Below are positions 7,386-17,618 of a stretch of DNA of 64,000 nucleotides, one piece after another (position 1 is the stretch's first letter; each line of letters opens with the position of its first letter). Source of the DNA: Nitrospinota bacterium. Lineage in GTDB: Bacteria; Nitrospinota_A; UBA7883; JACRLM01. A program made the translations under genes and the position numbers. The notes beneath the pieces are model-generated. The model saw only the letters and a program-made list of their open reading frames with translations. It did no database searches and was not told the DNA's origin. The stretch covers positions 1,241,015 to 1,305,014 of the forward strand of contig JACQXA010000004.1 in assembly GCA_016208975.1 (NCBI GenBank), given 5' to 3'.

Positions 7386-7976
7386 TTGTCCCAGGCTGAA
7401 GAGAAAAAAAACGACAAGCTGGCGGATTCCAGCGTAATCCTAACCCCGGTCAAGATGCGGCAGACCATAACCCGCATAGCCCACGAAATTGTGGAGCGGA
7501 ACCGGGACTTGAACGATTTGGCCATCGTTGGGATTGTCACCCGGGGCGCCGTATTGGCCGACAGGCTGGCCAGGGAATTGAAGAAAATAGCGGAAGTAAC
7601 CATTGCGACAGGATATTTGGACCCTACCTTCTACCGGGACGATTTCCACAGCCGGGGCCAGGAATTTGAGGCCAAGAAGACAGACATCCCTTTTTCGGTC
7701 ACCAATAAAACAGTCCTTCTGGTGGACGACGTGCTGTTCACCGGAAGGACCATCAACGCGGCCATAGCCCATCTTTTCGATTTGGGAAGGCCAAAGCAGG
7801 TCCAACTGGCCGTATTGATAGACCGGGGGCATAGGGAATTGCCCATCCGGCCGGACTATTGCGGCAAGAGCGTGCCTACCCAATATGTTGAAAAAATAAG
7901 GGTACGGTTCAAGGAATGTGACGGGAAAGATATCGTGGTGAGCGGCTTAACCGAAAAAATACCGGATCTGGATTGA
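7386..7976 (+). CDS. pyrR: PyrR: pyr operon regulator / uracil phosphoribosyltransferase
   Basis: A 196-residue protein of the PyrR family, which binds pyr leader RNA in response to uridine nucleotides and usually has uracil phosphoribosyltransferase activity. The PRPP motif is VLLVDDVLFTGRTINAAI; the N-terminal part (MRQTITRIAHEIVERN, then GIVTRGAVLADRLA) and DLGRPKQVQLAVLIDRGHRELPI are typical. The start is TTG 7386. It is the first gene of the pyr operon and lies directly behind a matching PyrR-binding RNA, so autoregulation is likely. Its stop overlaps the pyrB start. Confidence 0.95.
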   Translation: MSQAEEKKNDKLADSSVILTPVKMRQTITRIAHEIVERNRDLNDLAIVGIVTRGAVLADRLARELKKIAEVTIATGYLDPTFYRDDFHSRGQEFEAKKTDIPFSVTNKTVLLVDDVLFTGRTINAAIAHLFDLGRPKQVQLAVLIDRGHRELPIRPDYCGKSVPTQYVEKIRVRFKECDGKDIVVSGLTEKIPDLD

Positions 7977-8950
7977 TGTCGGAAAAAGGATTTACCCAGA
8001 AAAGGCGGCTACTTTCCGCGGCGGACCTTACCATCGAGGATGTGGAGAGGATTTTAAACACCGCCTCGGCCATGAAAGAGGTGTCCACCAGGGATGTAAA
8101 GAAAATACCTCCGCTCCGGGGCAAAACCATTATCAATTGCTTTCTGGAGCCCTCCACCCGGACTAAAACCAGCTTCGAGATAGCCGGAAAACGGCTCTCG
8201 GCGGACGTGATAAATATCAGCGCCACCGGCTCCTCCCTTTCCAAAGGAGAAACCATTAAGGACATGGCGAGGAACCTTTCCGCCATGAAACCAGACTTGG
8301 TGGTTGTCCGAAGCCAGTACTCCGGGATTCCCCTCAGAATCTCTGAATGGATAGACTGTGCTGTGGTAAACGCCGGGGATGGAAGGCATGAACACCCCAC
8401 CCAAAGTTTGCTGGACCTGTTTACCATCCGGGAGAAAAAAGGCCCCCTGGACAATTTGAATATTTCAATAATTGGAGATATTTTGAACAGCCGGGTAGCC
8501 CGGTCTAACATCATATTAATGAAGCTATTAGGCGCAAACATCACGCTCTGTGGCCCTGCCACTTTGCTACCTGTTTGCGATATATCCTGCGATAATAACA
8601 GGCCTGCCGGACTGGTTGTGGACAGGGTGACGAATTCACTTAAAGAAGCGGTGACCGGGGCCGATGTGGTGATGATGCTCCGCATCCAGACCGAACGCCT
8701 TAACGAGAAGAAATTTCCAAACCTGAGAGAATATTCTAAGCTGTACGGATTGTCCCCGGAAACCCTGAAACTGGCCGCCAAGGATCCGCTGGTTCTGCAC
8801 CCCGGCCCCATCAACCGGGGGGTGGAAATATCCCCTGAAGTGGCGGATGGGCCTTGGTGCGTGATGCTGGACCAAGTCACCAACGGTGTGGCTGTCAGGA
8901 TGGCGGTACTATATCTTCTCCTTGGGGGAGGTTCGGCTAGTAATGCTTGA
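7976..8950 (+). CDS. pyrB: Aspartate carbamoyltransferase catalytic subunit
   Basis: This 324-residue enzyme joins carbamoyl phosphate and aspartate, the first committed step of pyrimidine synthesis. Carbamoyl-phosphate residues are in EPSTRTKTSFE, the HPTQSLLDL motif is present, and the aspartate-domain loop HPGPINRGVE is near the C-terminus. ATG 7976 overlaps the pyrR stop (TGATG); a TTG just upstream is less likely. No pyrI regulatory gene is present, so it is probably the trimeric type without that subunit. A 45-bp AT-rich gap separates it from pyrC. Confidence 0.97.
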   Translation: MSEKGFTQKRRLLSAADLTIEDVERILNTASAMKEVSTRDVKKIPPLRGKTIINCFLEPSTRTKTSFEIAGKRLSADVINISATGSSLSKGETIKDMARNLSAMKPDLVVVRSQYSGIPLRISEWIDCAVVNAGDGRHEHPTQSLLDLFTIREKKGPLDNLNISIIGDILNSRVARSNIILMKLLGANITLCGPATLLPVCDISCDNNRPAGLVVDRVTNSLKEAVTGADVVMMLRIQTERLNEKKFPNLREYSKLYGLSPETLKLAAKDPLVLHPGPINRGVEISPEVADGPWCVMLDQVTNGVAVRMAVLYLLLGGGSASNA

Positions 8951-8995
8951 TTTATCACACTTTATAATTGTACATATTAGTTCTATATCTGCACT

Positions 8996-10279
8996 ATGAG
9001 CGTAAAAAGGTTATTGATAAAAGGCGGCAGGGTGATTGATCCCGCCAGCGGTGTGGATGGAATCCGAGATGTTCTCGTTGAGAAGGGTATTATTTCAATT
9101 ATTGATATATCTATCCAGACTGAGGACGCAAAAGTTCTAAGCGCCGAGGGCAAATGGGTGGTTCCTGGCTTGGTGGACATGCATGTCCATCTCAGGGAGC
9201 CGGGGTACGAATATAAAGAAACTATCGAAACTGGAACTAAGTCCGCCGCCGCTGGAGGGTTTACCTCGGTGGCATGCATGGCCAACACCAACCCGGTAAA
9301 CGATTGCGCCCAAGTTACGGAGTTCATCCGGAACATGGCCAAATCCAAAGGAGCCGTAAACGTATTCCCCATCGGCGCCATCACCAAAGGATTAAAGGGG
9401 GAAGCTTTGGCGGATATTGCGGAAATGGCCGAAGCCGGGGTGGTGGCATTGTCGGATGACGGCAAATGCGTGATGAACGCGGCGGTGATGCGGGCGGCCA
9501 TAGAATATGCAGGCATGTTTGGGCTTGCCATTATCGAGCATGCGGAAGATATTGATTTAAAACAGAATGGCGTTATGAACGAGGGGGTGGTATCCACCCG
9601 GCTTGGGCTGGTGGGTGCGCCAAGGATCTCGGAAGACACCATAACCGCAAGGGATATTAGCTTGGCGGAATATACCGGGGGGCATGTGCATTTCGCCCAT
9701 GTGTCCACCGCCGGAGCCGTGGAGCTTATCCGGTTCGCCAAGCAAAAAGGGGTTAAAGTGACGGCCGAAGCCGCGCCCCACCATTTCACCCTGACAGACG
9801 AGGCGGTGGGTGAGTACGACACCAACGCCAAAATGGCCCCTCCACTAAGGGAATCCAGGGATATTAATGCAATAATTCAAGGACTTGCCGATGGGACGAT
9901 AGACTGTATCGCCACCGATCACGCGCCCCACGGCATAGCGGAAAAAGAGGTGGAGTTCGATTCCGCCGCATTTGGTATCGTAGGGCTGGAAACGGCGGTT
10001 CCTTTAAGCTTGGGCCTGGTAAGGGATGGCAGGCTCACCCCCTTGCGGCTGGTGGAGGTGATGTCCTTTAACCCCTCTAAAATATTGAAGATAAACCGTG
10101 GGACCATCCAGCCCGGAGCCGTGGCGGACATAACTATAATAGACCCGGATAAAGAATGGGTTGTAGAACCCTCCCAGTTTAAATCCAAGGGGAGAAACAC
10201 CCCCTTCGCGGGCTGGAAAATGAAGGGAAAAGCGGTGGCAACGATTGTAAACGGAAATGTGGCCTACGAAGATAACTAA
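8996..10279 (+). CDS. pyrC: Dihydroorotase, class I
   Basis: This 427-residue zinc amidohydrolase cyclises carbamoyl aspartate to dihydroorotate. The HxH metal motif is DMHVHLREPGYEYKE, and later ligands are in IIEHAED, FAHVSTAG and CIATDHAPH; the C-terminal GRNTPFAGWKMKG segment is typical. Length and motifs fit the long class I enzymes, which can work alone or with PyrB. The metal ligands are present, so it is not the inactive PyrX form. It is third in the operon. Confidence 0.96.
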   Translation: MSVKRLLIKGGRVIDPASGVDGIRDVLVEKGIISIIDISIQTEDAKVLSAEGKWVVPGLVDMHVHLREPGYEYKETIETGTKSAAAGGFTSVACMANTNPVNDCAQVTEFIRNMAKSKGAVNVFPIGAITKGLKGEALADIAEMAEAGVVALSDDGKCVMNAAVMRAAIEYAGMFGLAIIEHAEDIDLKQNGVMNEGVVSTRLGLVGAPRISEDTITARDISLAEYTGGHVHFAHVSTAGAVELIRFAKQKGVKVTAEAAPHHFTLTDEAVGEYDTNAKMAPPLRESRDINAIIQGLADGTIDCIATDHAPHGIAEKEVEFDSAAFGIVGLETAVPLSLGLVRDGRLTPLRLVEVMSFNPSKILKINRGTIQPGAVADITIIDPDKEWVVEPSQFKSKGRNTPFAGWKMKGKAVATIVNGNVAYEDN

Positions 10280-10315
10280 TTAATAACATGATATATATTT
10301 ATTTCAGTATTTGAT

Positions 10316-11446
10316 ATGTTAAAAGAGAGAGCGTATCTGGCGTTATCTGATGGAAGGGTATTCACAGGCAGGCCATTAGGCATGCGCGGGGAGACTTCCG
10401 GCGAGGTTGTCTTCAACACTTCCATGATGGGGTATCAGGAGATACTTACCGATCCTTCTTATGAAGGGCAGATGGTTACCATGACATACCCTTTGATCGG
10501 CAATTATGGCGTGAACACGGAGGATGTGGAGTCGCGCCGGGTGTTCTCATCGGGTTTCATAATAAAAGAGGAGAGCGCCATGGCCTCCAATTTCCGCCAG
10601 TCCCAGAGTTTGGGTGATTATTTGCGGGAGATGGGGGTGGTGGGTATTCAGGGGATAGACACCCGGGCGCTCACCAAGCACATCAGGGAAAAAGGCTCCA
10701 TGCCGGGGGTGATAAGCTCCAGCGGTAACAATATGGACTTGGTGGTGGAGAAAGCCAAAATCCTTAAAAACCTGGACGGGATAGATTTGGCGGCCAAAGT
10801 TACCTGCTCGGCCCCATATAAATGGGATTCCGGGTTATGGAGGCTGGGAAAAGGGTTTGAGCCGTTGGCCAAACCGGCCAGGTTCAAGGTTGTGGCTGTG
10901 GATACTGGTATAAAGCACAACATCTTGCGCAACCTTGTGTCCGCCGGGTGTGATGTGACTGTCGTCCCGGCGAATATGAACGCCGAGGCGATCCTGGATT
11001 TTGCCCCGGATGGCGTATTTTTGAGCAACGGCCCGGGAGATCCGGCGGCGGTACCTTATTTGGCGAAAACCATCAAACAGTTGATGGGTAAAAAACCCAT
11101 TTTCGGTATATGCCTGGGTCATCAGATACTATCAATCGCCCTGGGCGCCAAAACTTACCGGTTGAAGTTCGGCCATCACGGGGGTAACCAGCCGGTGATG
11201 GATTTGACCACCGGGAAAGTGGAAATTACCGCCCAGAACCACAATTTCGCGGTGGATAAAGACTCTATCCCGGCGGATGTGGAAGTTACCCATGTCAATT
11301 TGAACGATGGAACCGTTGAGGGGATACGGTCAAAATCGGCTCCGGTGTTTTCGGTGCAATACCATCCGGAGGCGTCGCCGGGTCCGCACGACTCATCTTA
11401 TCTCTTCACGCGGTTCACGGATATGATGGAAAAATGGCCGCAGTAA
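10316..11446 (+). CDS. carA: Carbamoyl-phosphate synthase, small (glutaminase) subunit
   Basis: This 376-residue subunit hydrolyses glutamine and passes ammonia to CarB. The N-terminal half has the CPSase small-chain segment ([17 protein letters not shown]), and the C-terminal half is a class I glutamine amidotransferase with the nucleophile Cys in FGICLGHQ and the His/Glu pair in [10 protein letters not shown]. The last 13 bases overlap the following 221-codon gene, which separates it from carB. In many genomes carA and carB are directly adjacent. Confidence 0.97.
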   Translation: MLKERAYLALSDGRVFTGRPLGMRGETSGEVVFNTSMMGYQEILTDPSYEGQMVTMTYPLIGNYGVNTEDVESRRVFSSGFIIKEESAMASNFRQSQSLGDYLREMGVVGIQGIDTRALTKHIREKGSMPGVISSSGNNMDLVVEKAKILKNLDGIDLAAKVTCSAPYKWDSGLWRLGKGFEPLAKPARFKVVAVDTGIKHNILRNLVSAGCDVTVVPANMNAEAILDFAPDGVFLSNGPGDPAAVPYLAKTIKQLMGKKPIFGICLGHQILSIALGAKTYRLKFGHHGGNQPVMDLTTGKVEITAQNHNFAVDKDSIPADVEVTHVNLNDGTVEGIRSKSAPVFSVQYHPEASPGPHDSSYLFTRFTDMMEKWPQ

Positions 11447-12099
11447 AGATTTCATACGAAGCGCCAATCCGGGGATTGCTGGAGGATATTTCCCGGTTCG
11501 CCGCCACCGGACGGTTCGAGACCATGGCGCGCAACGCCCGTTCGGTTTATGACCGGCGCGTGGGAGTTATCCATTCAGACGACACTTGGTACGAGACGCG
11601 CATGGTTTCGTTTATGGAATGGTTTATCTTCGACTATGCGGAAGACCCGGCCAATGGAGGCAAAACCATTTTCCAGCTATTCCTGGAAGAAAACACCTTC
11701 GCGCTGGACACGCAGAACCGGGAAATAGCCGAAGCGCTGGCCAAACATGAGATGGACGTGTTCCGCGTAAAATGGAGCGCCGAAGGGGTGATGAAAGTCA
11801 CGGCGATATTCAAGGACGTGAACATTCTGTTCGCCGACGAGCGGAGCGGCACTTTTAAGAGTGGCGACCTGTTCAGCGGCCGGGCCCTTTTTTATAAAGA
11901 GCGGTGGTACTTGTCCAACGGCCTTTGCGTGCACCCATCCAAAGCCCGGCGGACGATTAAAAAAGAGATGAAAGGCTTTAGAAAAACCGCTGGCGCGGAC
12001 ATAAGGGATTACCTGCTCACCCTCACCGCCATGAGTTTGAAATGGGAACGTTCCCGGAACATAGACATAAACGACATTTACAAACCGGTGATCGTATAA
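11434..12099 (+). CDS. Conserved-looking protein of unknown function between carA and carB
   Basis: A 221-residue soluble protein that I cannot place in a family. It has no signal peptide or membrane segment and a mixed, charged composition with aromatic-rich stretches ([20 protein letters not shown] near 50-69; [14 protein letters not shown] near 147-160) and a basic segment near 165-180. It overlaps carA by 13 bases and its stop touches the carB ATG, so it is translated inside the operon. That tight fit suggests a role in the pathway or in CarAB assembly or control; this is inference from position only. Confidence 0.8.
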   Translation: MAAVKISYEAPIRGLLEDISRFAATGRFETMARNARSVYDRRVGVIHSDDTWYETRMVSFMEWFIFDYAEDPANGGKTIFQLFLEENTFALDTQNREIAEALAKHEMDVFRVKWSAEGVMKVTAIFKDVNILFADERSGTFKSGDLFSGRALFYKERWYLSNGLCVHPSKARRTIKKEMKGFRKTAGADIRDYLLTLTAMSLKWERSRNIDINDIYKPVIV

Positions 12100-15000
12100 A
12101 TGCCAAAACGTACTGACATAAATAAAATCCTCATTATCGGCGCGGGGCCGATCGTGATAGGCCAGGCTTGCGAGTTCGACTATTCCGGCGCCCAGGCCTG
12201 CAAGGCGCTCAAGGAAGAGGGTTACACCGTTTGTCTCGTCAACTCCAATCCGGCCACGATTATGACCGACCCGGAGCTGGCCGACCGCACATATATAGAA
12301 CCCCTCACCGTGGACATGCTGGAGCGGATTATCGCGAGGGAACGGCCGGACGCCATCCTTCCCACAGTGGGAGGGCAGACGGCGCTGAACCTTGCCGTGG
12401 GACTCGCGGAGGCGGGCGTTCTGGACAAATACGGCGCGGAGCTTATCGGCGCCAAACTGCCAGCCATTAAAAAGGCGGAAGACCGCAACCTGTTCAAACA
12501 GGCCATGCTGGAGATAGGGCTTACGGTGCCATTGTCCGCCATGGCCCACAACATGGAAGAGGCTCGGTCTGCGTTGAAAACCGTGGGGCTTCCGGCAATC
12601 CTTCGCCCCGCGTTCACCCTGGGGGGCGCGGGCGGGGCCGTGGCCACCACCGAAGAGGAATACGAAAAATATTGCGCCTACGGGTTATCTGTAAGCCCTG
12701 TCTCCCAGCTCCTAATCGAGCAATCCATATCGGGCTGGAAAGAGTACGAGCTGGAGGTGATGCGCGACCTTAACGACAACGTGGTGATCATCTGCTCCAT
12801 CGAGAATTTCGACCCCATGGGCATCCACACCGGCGACTCCATCACCGTAGCCCCGGCCCAAACGTTGACGGACAGGGAATACCAGATTATGCGCGACGCG
12901 GCGCTGAAAATAATCCGCGAGATAGGGGTGGACACCGGCGGCTCCAACATCCAGTTCGCCGTGAATCCAAAGACCGGCGACCTGGTGATAATAGAGATGA
13001 ATCCGCGCGTGTCCCGCTCGTCGGCGCTGGCGTCGAAAGCCACGGGGTTCCCCATCGCAAAGATAGCGGCGAAACTGGCGGTGGGCTACACGCTGGACGA
13101 GATAAGGAACGACATTACCAAGGTCACACCCTCATCGTTCGAGCCTTCCATAGATTATTGCGTGGTAAAAGTCCCCAGGTTCGCGTTCGAAAAATTCCCG
13201 AAGGCGGACCGGCGGCTGACCACGCAGATGAAATCCGTGGGAGAGGTGATGAGCATCGGCCGCACCTTCAAGGAGGCGTTCCAGAAAGCCATCCGCTCGC
13301 TGGAGCTGGGCTCTTTCGGTTTCGAGGAGCATACATCGGCCACCATTGAAGAGGTTATCGAAAAGATGGCCGTGCCCTCATGGGACAGGCTATGGTACGT
13401 GGCGGAGGCCATGCGGCGCGGCCTGCCGATGGAAAAGGTGTGGGAAATAACGGCCATTGACCGCTGGTTTTTGCGAAACATAAAAGACATTCTGGACGCC
13501 GAGAGGGACATAAAAGAAAAAGGGCTGGAGGACGCCGACAACCTGCGGTGGTGGAAGGCCATGGGCTTTTCGGACCGGCGGCTGGCGGCGTTGACCGGGA
13601 AAACCGAAGACGAGGTGAGACACCTGAGGGGCGATACCGGCGTGAAACCGGTTTACAAACGGGTGGACACCTGCGCGGCGGAGTTCGAGGCCCATACGCC
13701 ATACCTTTATTCCACGTATGAAGAGGAATGCGAGGCGGAGCCGACAGACCGCAAAAAGGTGATGATATTGGGCGGCGGGCCCAACCGGATAGGGCAGGGG
13801 ATAGAGTTCGACTATTGCTGTGTCCACGCGGCGAAAGGGCTGAAGAAAGACGGTTACGAGACCATCATGGTCAACTGCAACCCGGAAACCGTATCCACGG
13901 ATTACGATACGTCCGACCGGCTCTACTTCGAGCCGCTGACGCTGGAAGACGTGCTTTCCATCATCGAGGTGGAAAAACCTTACGGCGTTATAGTCCAGTT
14001 CGGCGGGCAAACCCCGTTGAACCTGGCCAGGACGCTCAAAAAAGCCGGGGCGCCGATTATCGGAACCACGCCGGAATCCATCCATCGCGCCGAGGACCGG
14101 GAAAGTTTCAAGGAGATGCTTCACAAACTCGGCTTGAAACAGCCGGACAACGGCATCGCCACCAACCCGGAGCAGGCGCTTACCATAGCGCGGCGGATAG
14201 GTTACCCGGTGGTGGTGCGCCCTTCATACGTGCTGGGCGGTCGGGCCATGGAGATAGTTTACGACGATGAAGCGCTGGAATATTACATGGCCCATGCCGT
14301 GAAAGCCTCGCCGGACCATCCCGTGCTTATAGACAAGTTTTTGAGCGACGCCATCGAGATGGATGTGGACGCCATATCCGACGGCGAGATGGTGGTCATC
14401 GGCGGCGTGATGGAGCATATAGAAGAAGCGGGAGTGCATTCGGGAGACTCCGCCTGCTCCCTGCCTCCGCGCAACATAAGCAAAAAGCTGGTGGACGAAG
14501 TGAAACGCCAGACAAAAGCCATGGCCATAGAGCTGGGCACAGTGGGCCTGATAAACGTCCAGTTCGCCATAAAAGACGACCAGATATATGTGCTGGAGGT
14601 GAACCCAAGGGCCTCCCGCACCATACCATTCGTGTCGAAAACCATCGGCGTTCCGCTGGCCCAGCTGGCGGCGCGGGTGATGGCCGGAAAGAAACTTCCA
14701 GAGCTTGGATTCACCGAAGAAGTGGTTCACGAACATGTGGCGGTGAAAGAGTCGGTGTTCCCGTTCATAAAATTCCCGAACGTGGATACCATTTTAGGCC
14801 CCGAGATGAAATCCACCGGCGAGGTTATGGGGTTGGACAGGTCGTTCCCCCGTTCATTCGGCAAGGCCACGCTGGCCTCCGGCTCCACATTGCCGGAAGG
14901 GGGCACGGTGTTCATATCTGTGATGGACAAAGACAAAGCCCGCACCATGAGCATCGCCAAAACCCTGGGCGAATTTGGTTTTAAAATTCTGGCTACCAGG

Positions 15001-15321
15001 GGAACCGGCGGTAAGCTTAATGCGGCTGGGATAGCAGTGGAGGTCGTCCATAAAGTGGGGGAAGGCACCCCCACTTGCGTGGACCGTATAAAGGAAGGCG
15101 GAGTGGACCTGGTGATAAACACCACATCCGGCAAGAAATCCATTGAAGACTCTTATGAGATCCGGCGCATGGCGCTACACAAGAATATTCCGTACTTCAC
15201 AACCATCCAAGGGGCCGAAGCGGCGGTGCTGGCCATTACGGCCAGGTTCCGGCAGGACATGGAGGCGCGAACGCTTCAGGAGTATTTTGAGGATATGGCC
15301 CTGCGAGGCGCCGCCAGATAA
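12100..15321 (+). CDS. carB: Carbamoyl-phosphate synthase, large subunit
   Basis: This 1073-residue enzyme makes carbamoyl phosphate from ammonia, bicarbonate and two ATP. The two homologous halves are clear: [17 protein letters not shown] at the start of the first and [17 protein letters not shown] near residue 556, each followed by an ATP-grasp domain with [18 protein letters not shown] and [20 protein letters not shown]-terminal MGS-like allosteric domain (about 930-1073) is present. Full length and intact. Starts directly at the stop of the unknown gene; the next gene follows after 16 bases. Confidence 0.98.
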   Translation: MPKRTDINKILIIGAGPIVIGQACEFDYSGAQACKALKEEGYTVCLVNSNPATIMTDPELADRTYIEPLTVDMLERIIARERPDAILPTVGGQTALNLAVGLAEAGVLDKYGAELIGAKLPAIKKAEDRNLFKQAMLEIGLTVPLSAMAHNMEEARSALKTVGLPAILRPAFTLGGAGGAVATTEEEYEKYCAYGLSVSPVSQLLIEQSISGWKEYELEVMRDLNDNVVIICSIENFDPMGIHTGDSITVAPAQTLTDREYQIMRDAALKIIREIGVDTGGSNIQFAVNPKTGDLVIIEMNPRVSRSSALASKATGFPIAKIAAKLAVGYTLDEIRNDITKVTPSSFEPSIDYCVVKVPRFAFEKFPKADRRLTTQMKSVGEVMSIGRTFKEAFQKAIRSLELGSFGFEEHTSATIEEVIEKMAVPSWDRLWYVAEAMRRGLPMEKVWEITAIDRWFLRNIKDILDAERDIKEKGLEDADNLRWWKAMGFSDRRLAALTGKTEDEVRHLRGDTGVKPVYKRVDTCAAEFEAHTPYLYSTYEEECEAEPTDRKKVMILGGGPNRIGQGIEFDYCCVHAAKGLKKDGYETIMVNCNPETVSTDYDTSDRLYFEPLTLEDVLSIIEVEKPYGVIVQFGGQTPLNLARTLKKAGAPIIGTTPESIHRAEDRESFKEMLHKLGLKQPDNGIATNPEQALTIARRIGYPVVVRPSYVLGGRAMEIVYDDEALEYYMAHAVKASPDHPVLIDKFLSDAIEMDVDAISDGEMVVIGGVMEHIEEAGVHSGDSACSLPPRNISKKLVDEVKRQTKAMAIELGTVGLINVQFAIKDDQIYVLEVNPRASRTIPFVSKTIGVPLAQLAARVMAGKKLPELGFTEEVVHEHVAVKESVFPFIKFPNVDTILGPEMKSTGEVMGLDRSFPRSFGKATLASGSTLPEGGTVFISVMDKDKARTMSIAKTLGEFGFKILATRGTGGKLNAAGIAVEVVHKVGEGTPTCVDRIKEGGVDLVINTTSGKKSIEDSYEIRRMALHKNIPYFTTIQGAEAAVLAITARFRQDMEARTLQEYFEDMALRGAAR

Positions 15322-15337
15322 TTTTCAGGTATCGGCA

Positions 15338-16816
15338 TTGAACCATAAATTGGCCTGGGTTCTTGCGGCGTTATTCCTTGCCCTGCCGTTCAACGGCTAC
15401 GCCGCGGAGCCGATGAGGGAGTGGCAGAACCGGACATACGAGAAAACCCTGTCCGAAAACTGGATGAACATCTTCTTCCAGGGGCAGAAAATCGGTTTCT
15501 CCTTCGAAAAGGTTGAAACCGGCCCGAAGGGTTTTCGGGTTACAGGCCGGGCGGTGGTGAAGTTCGCCGTGGCGGACACCACGCAGGACATGTCTTTTTC
15601 CCAGACCTATTATCTCGAGCCCGATTACCGCATGAAAGGGTTCGTGTCGCTCCACACCATGCAGAACCAGCGTCAGCAAACCGTGGGCGAGGTGGCAGGT
15701 AAAGATCTGAACCTGGACATCACCGGGGCGGGCGGCTCCCGGCGGGTAACAAAAAAACTGGAAACCGGCGTATATTTCGCGGAGACGCTGGAGCTGATGC
15801 TGAAGGATAAACTGAAACCCGGATTCAAGGGCAAGTTCCCCATCTATCTGGCGGAAATGCGCGCCATGGATGAAATCGCTGTGGAGGTTATAGGCCGGCA
15901 AACCATTCAGCATGAGGGCAAACCGGTGGATACGCTGGTGACGCAAACCAGCATCCGTGGCATATCCACCAAAAGCTACATAGGCGCTAATGGTGAAAAA
16001 CTCCGGGAGGAAAGCCCCATGGGGTTCACCTCCATAAAAGTGTCAGAGCGGGAGGCCATTAGCATGCCCGCGGCCACCATACCTATAACAAGCCTTATCA
16101 CGTTCAGTCTTATAAAGCCGAGCAAACCAATTAAAGATCCGCTGGCGCTAAAAGAGCTTAAATTAACGGTGGGCGGGTTTGAGTCGCCGGTAATCCTTCC
16201 CTCCGACGAACGCCAGACCACGGGCAGGCCGGAGTGGAGAAAAGGCGCGGACGGGAAGAGCAAACTGAGCATACCGGTGACCATAAAGAAGCTGGCGCCA
16301 AAGCAGGATTTGCCGCTGGCGCGGGTTTCCCGGATGGAGGAGGGTTACTTGAAACCCACGCCGGAAATCCAGAGCGACAACAAGCTGATAGCCTCCGAGG
16401 CCAGAAAAATGGTGGGTCATGAGAAGGACGCTTACAAGGCGGCCATCCTTATCAACCGGTGGGTTTTTTCCAACGTGAAAAAAAAGCTGGTGGACTCCTT
16501 CACGGCCATTGACGTACTGTTGTCAAAAGAAGGAGAATGCCAGAGCCATACAAACCTGTTCGCCGCCTTGGCTAGAAGCGTGGGGATACCAACCCGCGTC
16601 GCGGCGGGGCTGGTGTATTCTGTGGAGCACCAGGGGTTTTTATTCCACGCCTGGCCCGAAGTTTACGTGGGCCAATGGATAAGCGTTGATCCTACATTGG
16701 GGCAAGACGTGGCGGACGCCACCCATATTAAACTAACAGACGGGGAATACGAAAACTTGATAAAGCTACTCCAGTTCCTCGTTAAGATAAATATTACTGT
16801 GGAACCGGCGGGTTAA
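15338..16816 (+). CDS. Exported transglutaminase-like (cysteine protease fold) protein
   Basis: A 492-residue protein with an N-terminal signal peptide (KLAWVLAALFLALPFNGYA) and a C-terminal transglutaminase-like domain. The triad is visible: Cys in GECQSHTNLFAALARSVGIPTR, His in FLFHAWPEVYVG and Asp in WISVDPTLGQ. Such domains usually act as peptidases or amidases in the envelope. I chose TTG 15338 because a signal peptide starts there and it lies beyond carB; the frame stays open upstream inside carB. It sits between carB and pyrK with gaps of 16 and 18 bases, so it is co-transcribed with pyrimidine genes though nothing links it to that pathway. Confidence 0.88.
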   Translation: MNHKLAWVLAALFLALPFNGYAAEPMREWQNRTYEKTLSENWMNIFFQGQKIGFSFEKVETGPKGFRVTGRAVVKFAVADTTQDMSFSQTYYLEPDYRMKGFVSLHTMQNQRQQTVGEVAGKDLNLDITGAGGSRRVTKKLETGVYFAETLELMLKDKLKPGFKGKFPIYLAEMRAMDEIAVEVIGRQTIQHEGKPVDTLVTQTSIRGISTKSYIGANGEKLREESPMGFTSIKVSEREAISMPAATIPITSLITFSLIKPSKPIKDPLALKELKLTVGGFESPVILPSDERQTTGRPEWRKGADGKSKLSIPVTIKKLAPKQDLPLARVSRMEEGYLKPTPEIQSDNKLIASEARKMVGHEKDAYKAAILINRWVFSNVKKKLVDSFTAIDVLLSKEGECQSHTNLFAALARSVGIPTRVAAGLVYSVEHQGFLFHAWPEVYVGQWISVDPTLGQDVADATHIKLTDGEYENLIKLLQFLVKINITVEPAG

Positions 16817-16834
16817 ACCGGGCCGGGAACCTAT

Positions 16835-17614
16835 ATGAATTATTCCATTGATTGCATCGTGAGAGCCTCGGACACCTTGTCCGACGGGTTCTTCCACCTT
16901 TCGCTGGAGCCGGTGCGGAAGATATCGAAAATCGTTCCGGGCCAGTTCGTGATGGTGCGGTGCGCGGCCCAGCTGGATCCTTTCCTGCGAAGGCCCATGA
17001 GCATAGCGGACTTTGAGCCGGACGGATCCCGGTTCGGTTTGCTGATAAAACAGGTGGGCAAAGGCACCCGTTATCTGGCGGGTCTTGCGCCCTGGAGCAG
17101 TCTGGACGTAATGGGCCCGTATGGCCAGGGTTTTACTGTTCCTGAGGGGGTAAGAAAAATATGGATAGTGGCGGGCGGCTCCGGCGTGGCTCCGTTTCTG
17201 GGTTTGCTTGCCAACAGCCCTAAAGGCGCCTATGAGCACACCGTTTTTCTTGGCGCCAAGAACGAAAGCGAGCTTTTATACCTTAACCGGCTGGAAAAAC
17301 ACGCCCGGGTTATCACGGCCACGGAAGATGGATCCCACGGCTTTTCAGGGTATGTAACGGAGCCGTTCTCCACGGAGATTTCCGGCGGAGCAAGACCCGA
17401 CATTATTTTCACCTGCGGCCCCACGCCCATGATGAAGAAAGTTGCCCAACTGGCCGAAGAGCTGGGCATCCCCTGCCAGGTGTCATTGGAGAACAGCATG
17501 GCCTGCGGGTTCGGGGCTTGCCTGGGGTGCGTGGTAAAAGCCAGGGGGCAGGACAAATATTTAACCGTGTGCAAGAACGGCCCCGTGTTCGACGCGCTGA
17601 GGATAGAGCTTTAG
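16835..17614 (+). CDS. pyrK: Dihydroorotate dehydrogenase electron-transfer subunit
   Basis: This 259-residue FAD and [2Fe-2S] protein links PyrD type 1B to NAD. The FAD-binding segment RRPMSIAD and the pyridine-nucleotide motif GGSGVAPFLGLL are present, and the C-terminal cluster CGFGACLGC plus a later Cys in LTVCKNGPVF supplies four cysteines for the iron-sulfur centre. Four bases before pyrD, which confirms the pairing. Confidence 0.96.
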   Translation: MNYSIDCIVRASDTLSDGFFHLSLEPVRKISKIVPGQFVMVRCAAQLDPFLRRPMSIADFEPDGSRFGLLIKQVGKGTRYLAGLAPWSSLDVMGPYGQGFTVPEGVRKIWIVAGGSGVAPFLGLLANSPKGAYEHTVFLGAKNESELLYLNRLEKHARVITATEDGSHGFSGYVTEPFSTEISGGARPDIIFTCGPTPMMKKVAQLAEELGIPCQVSLENSMACGFGACLGCVVKARGQDKYLTVCKNGPVFDALRIEL

Positions 17615-17618
17615 CCCC

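Noticed and set aside
7909-8958. 349-codon open frame on the minus strand
   Set aside because: Antisense to pyrB, which has all catalytic motifs. Ser/Arg-rich shadow.
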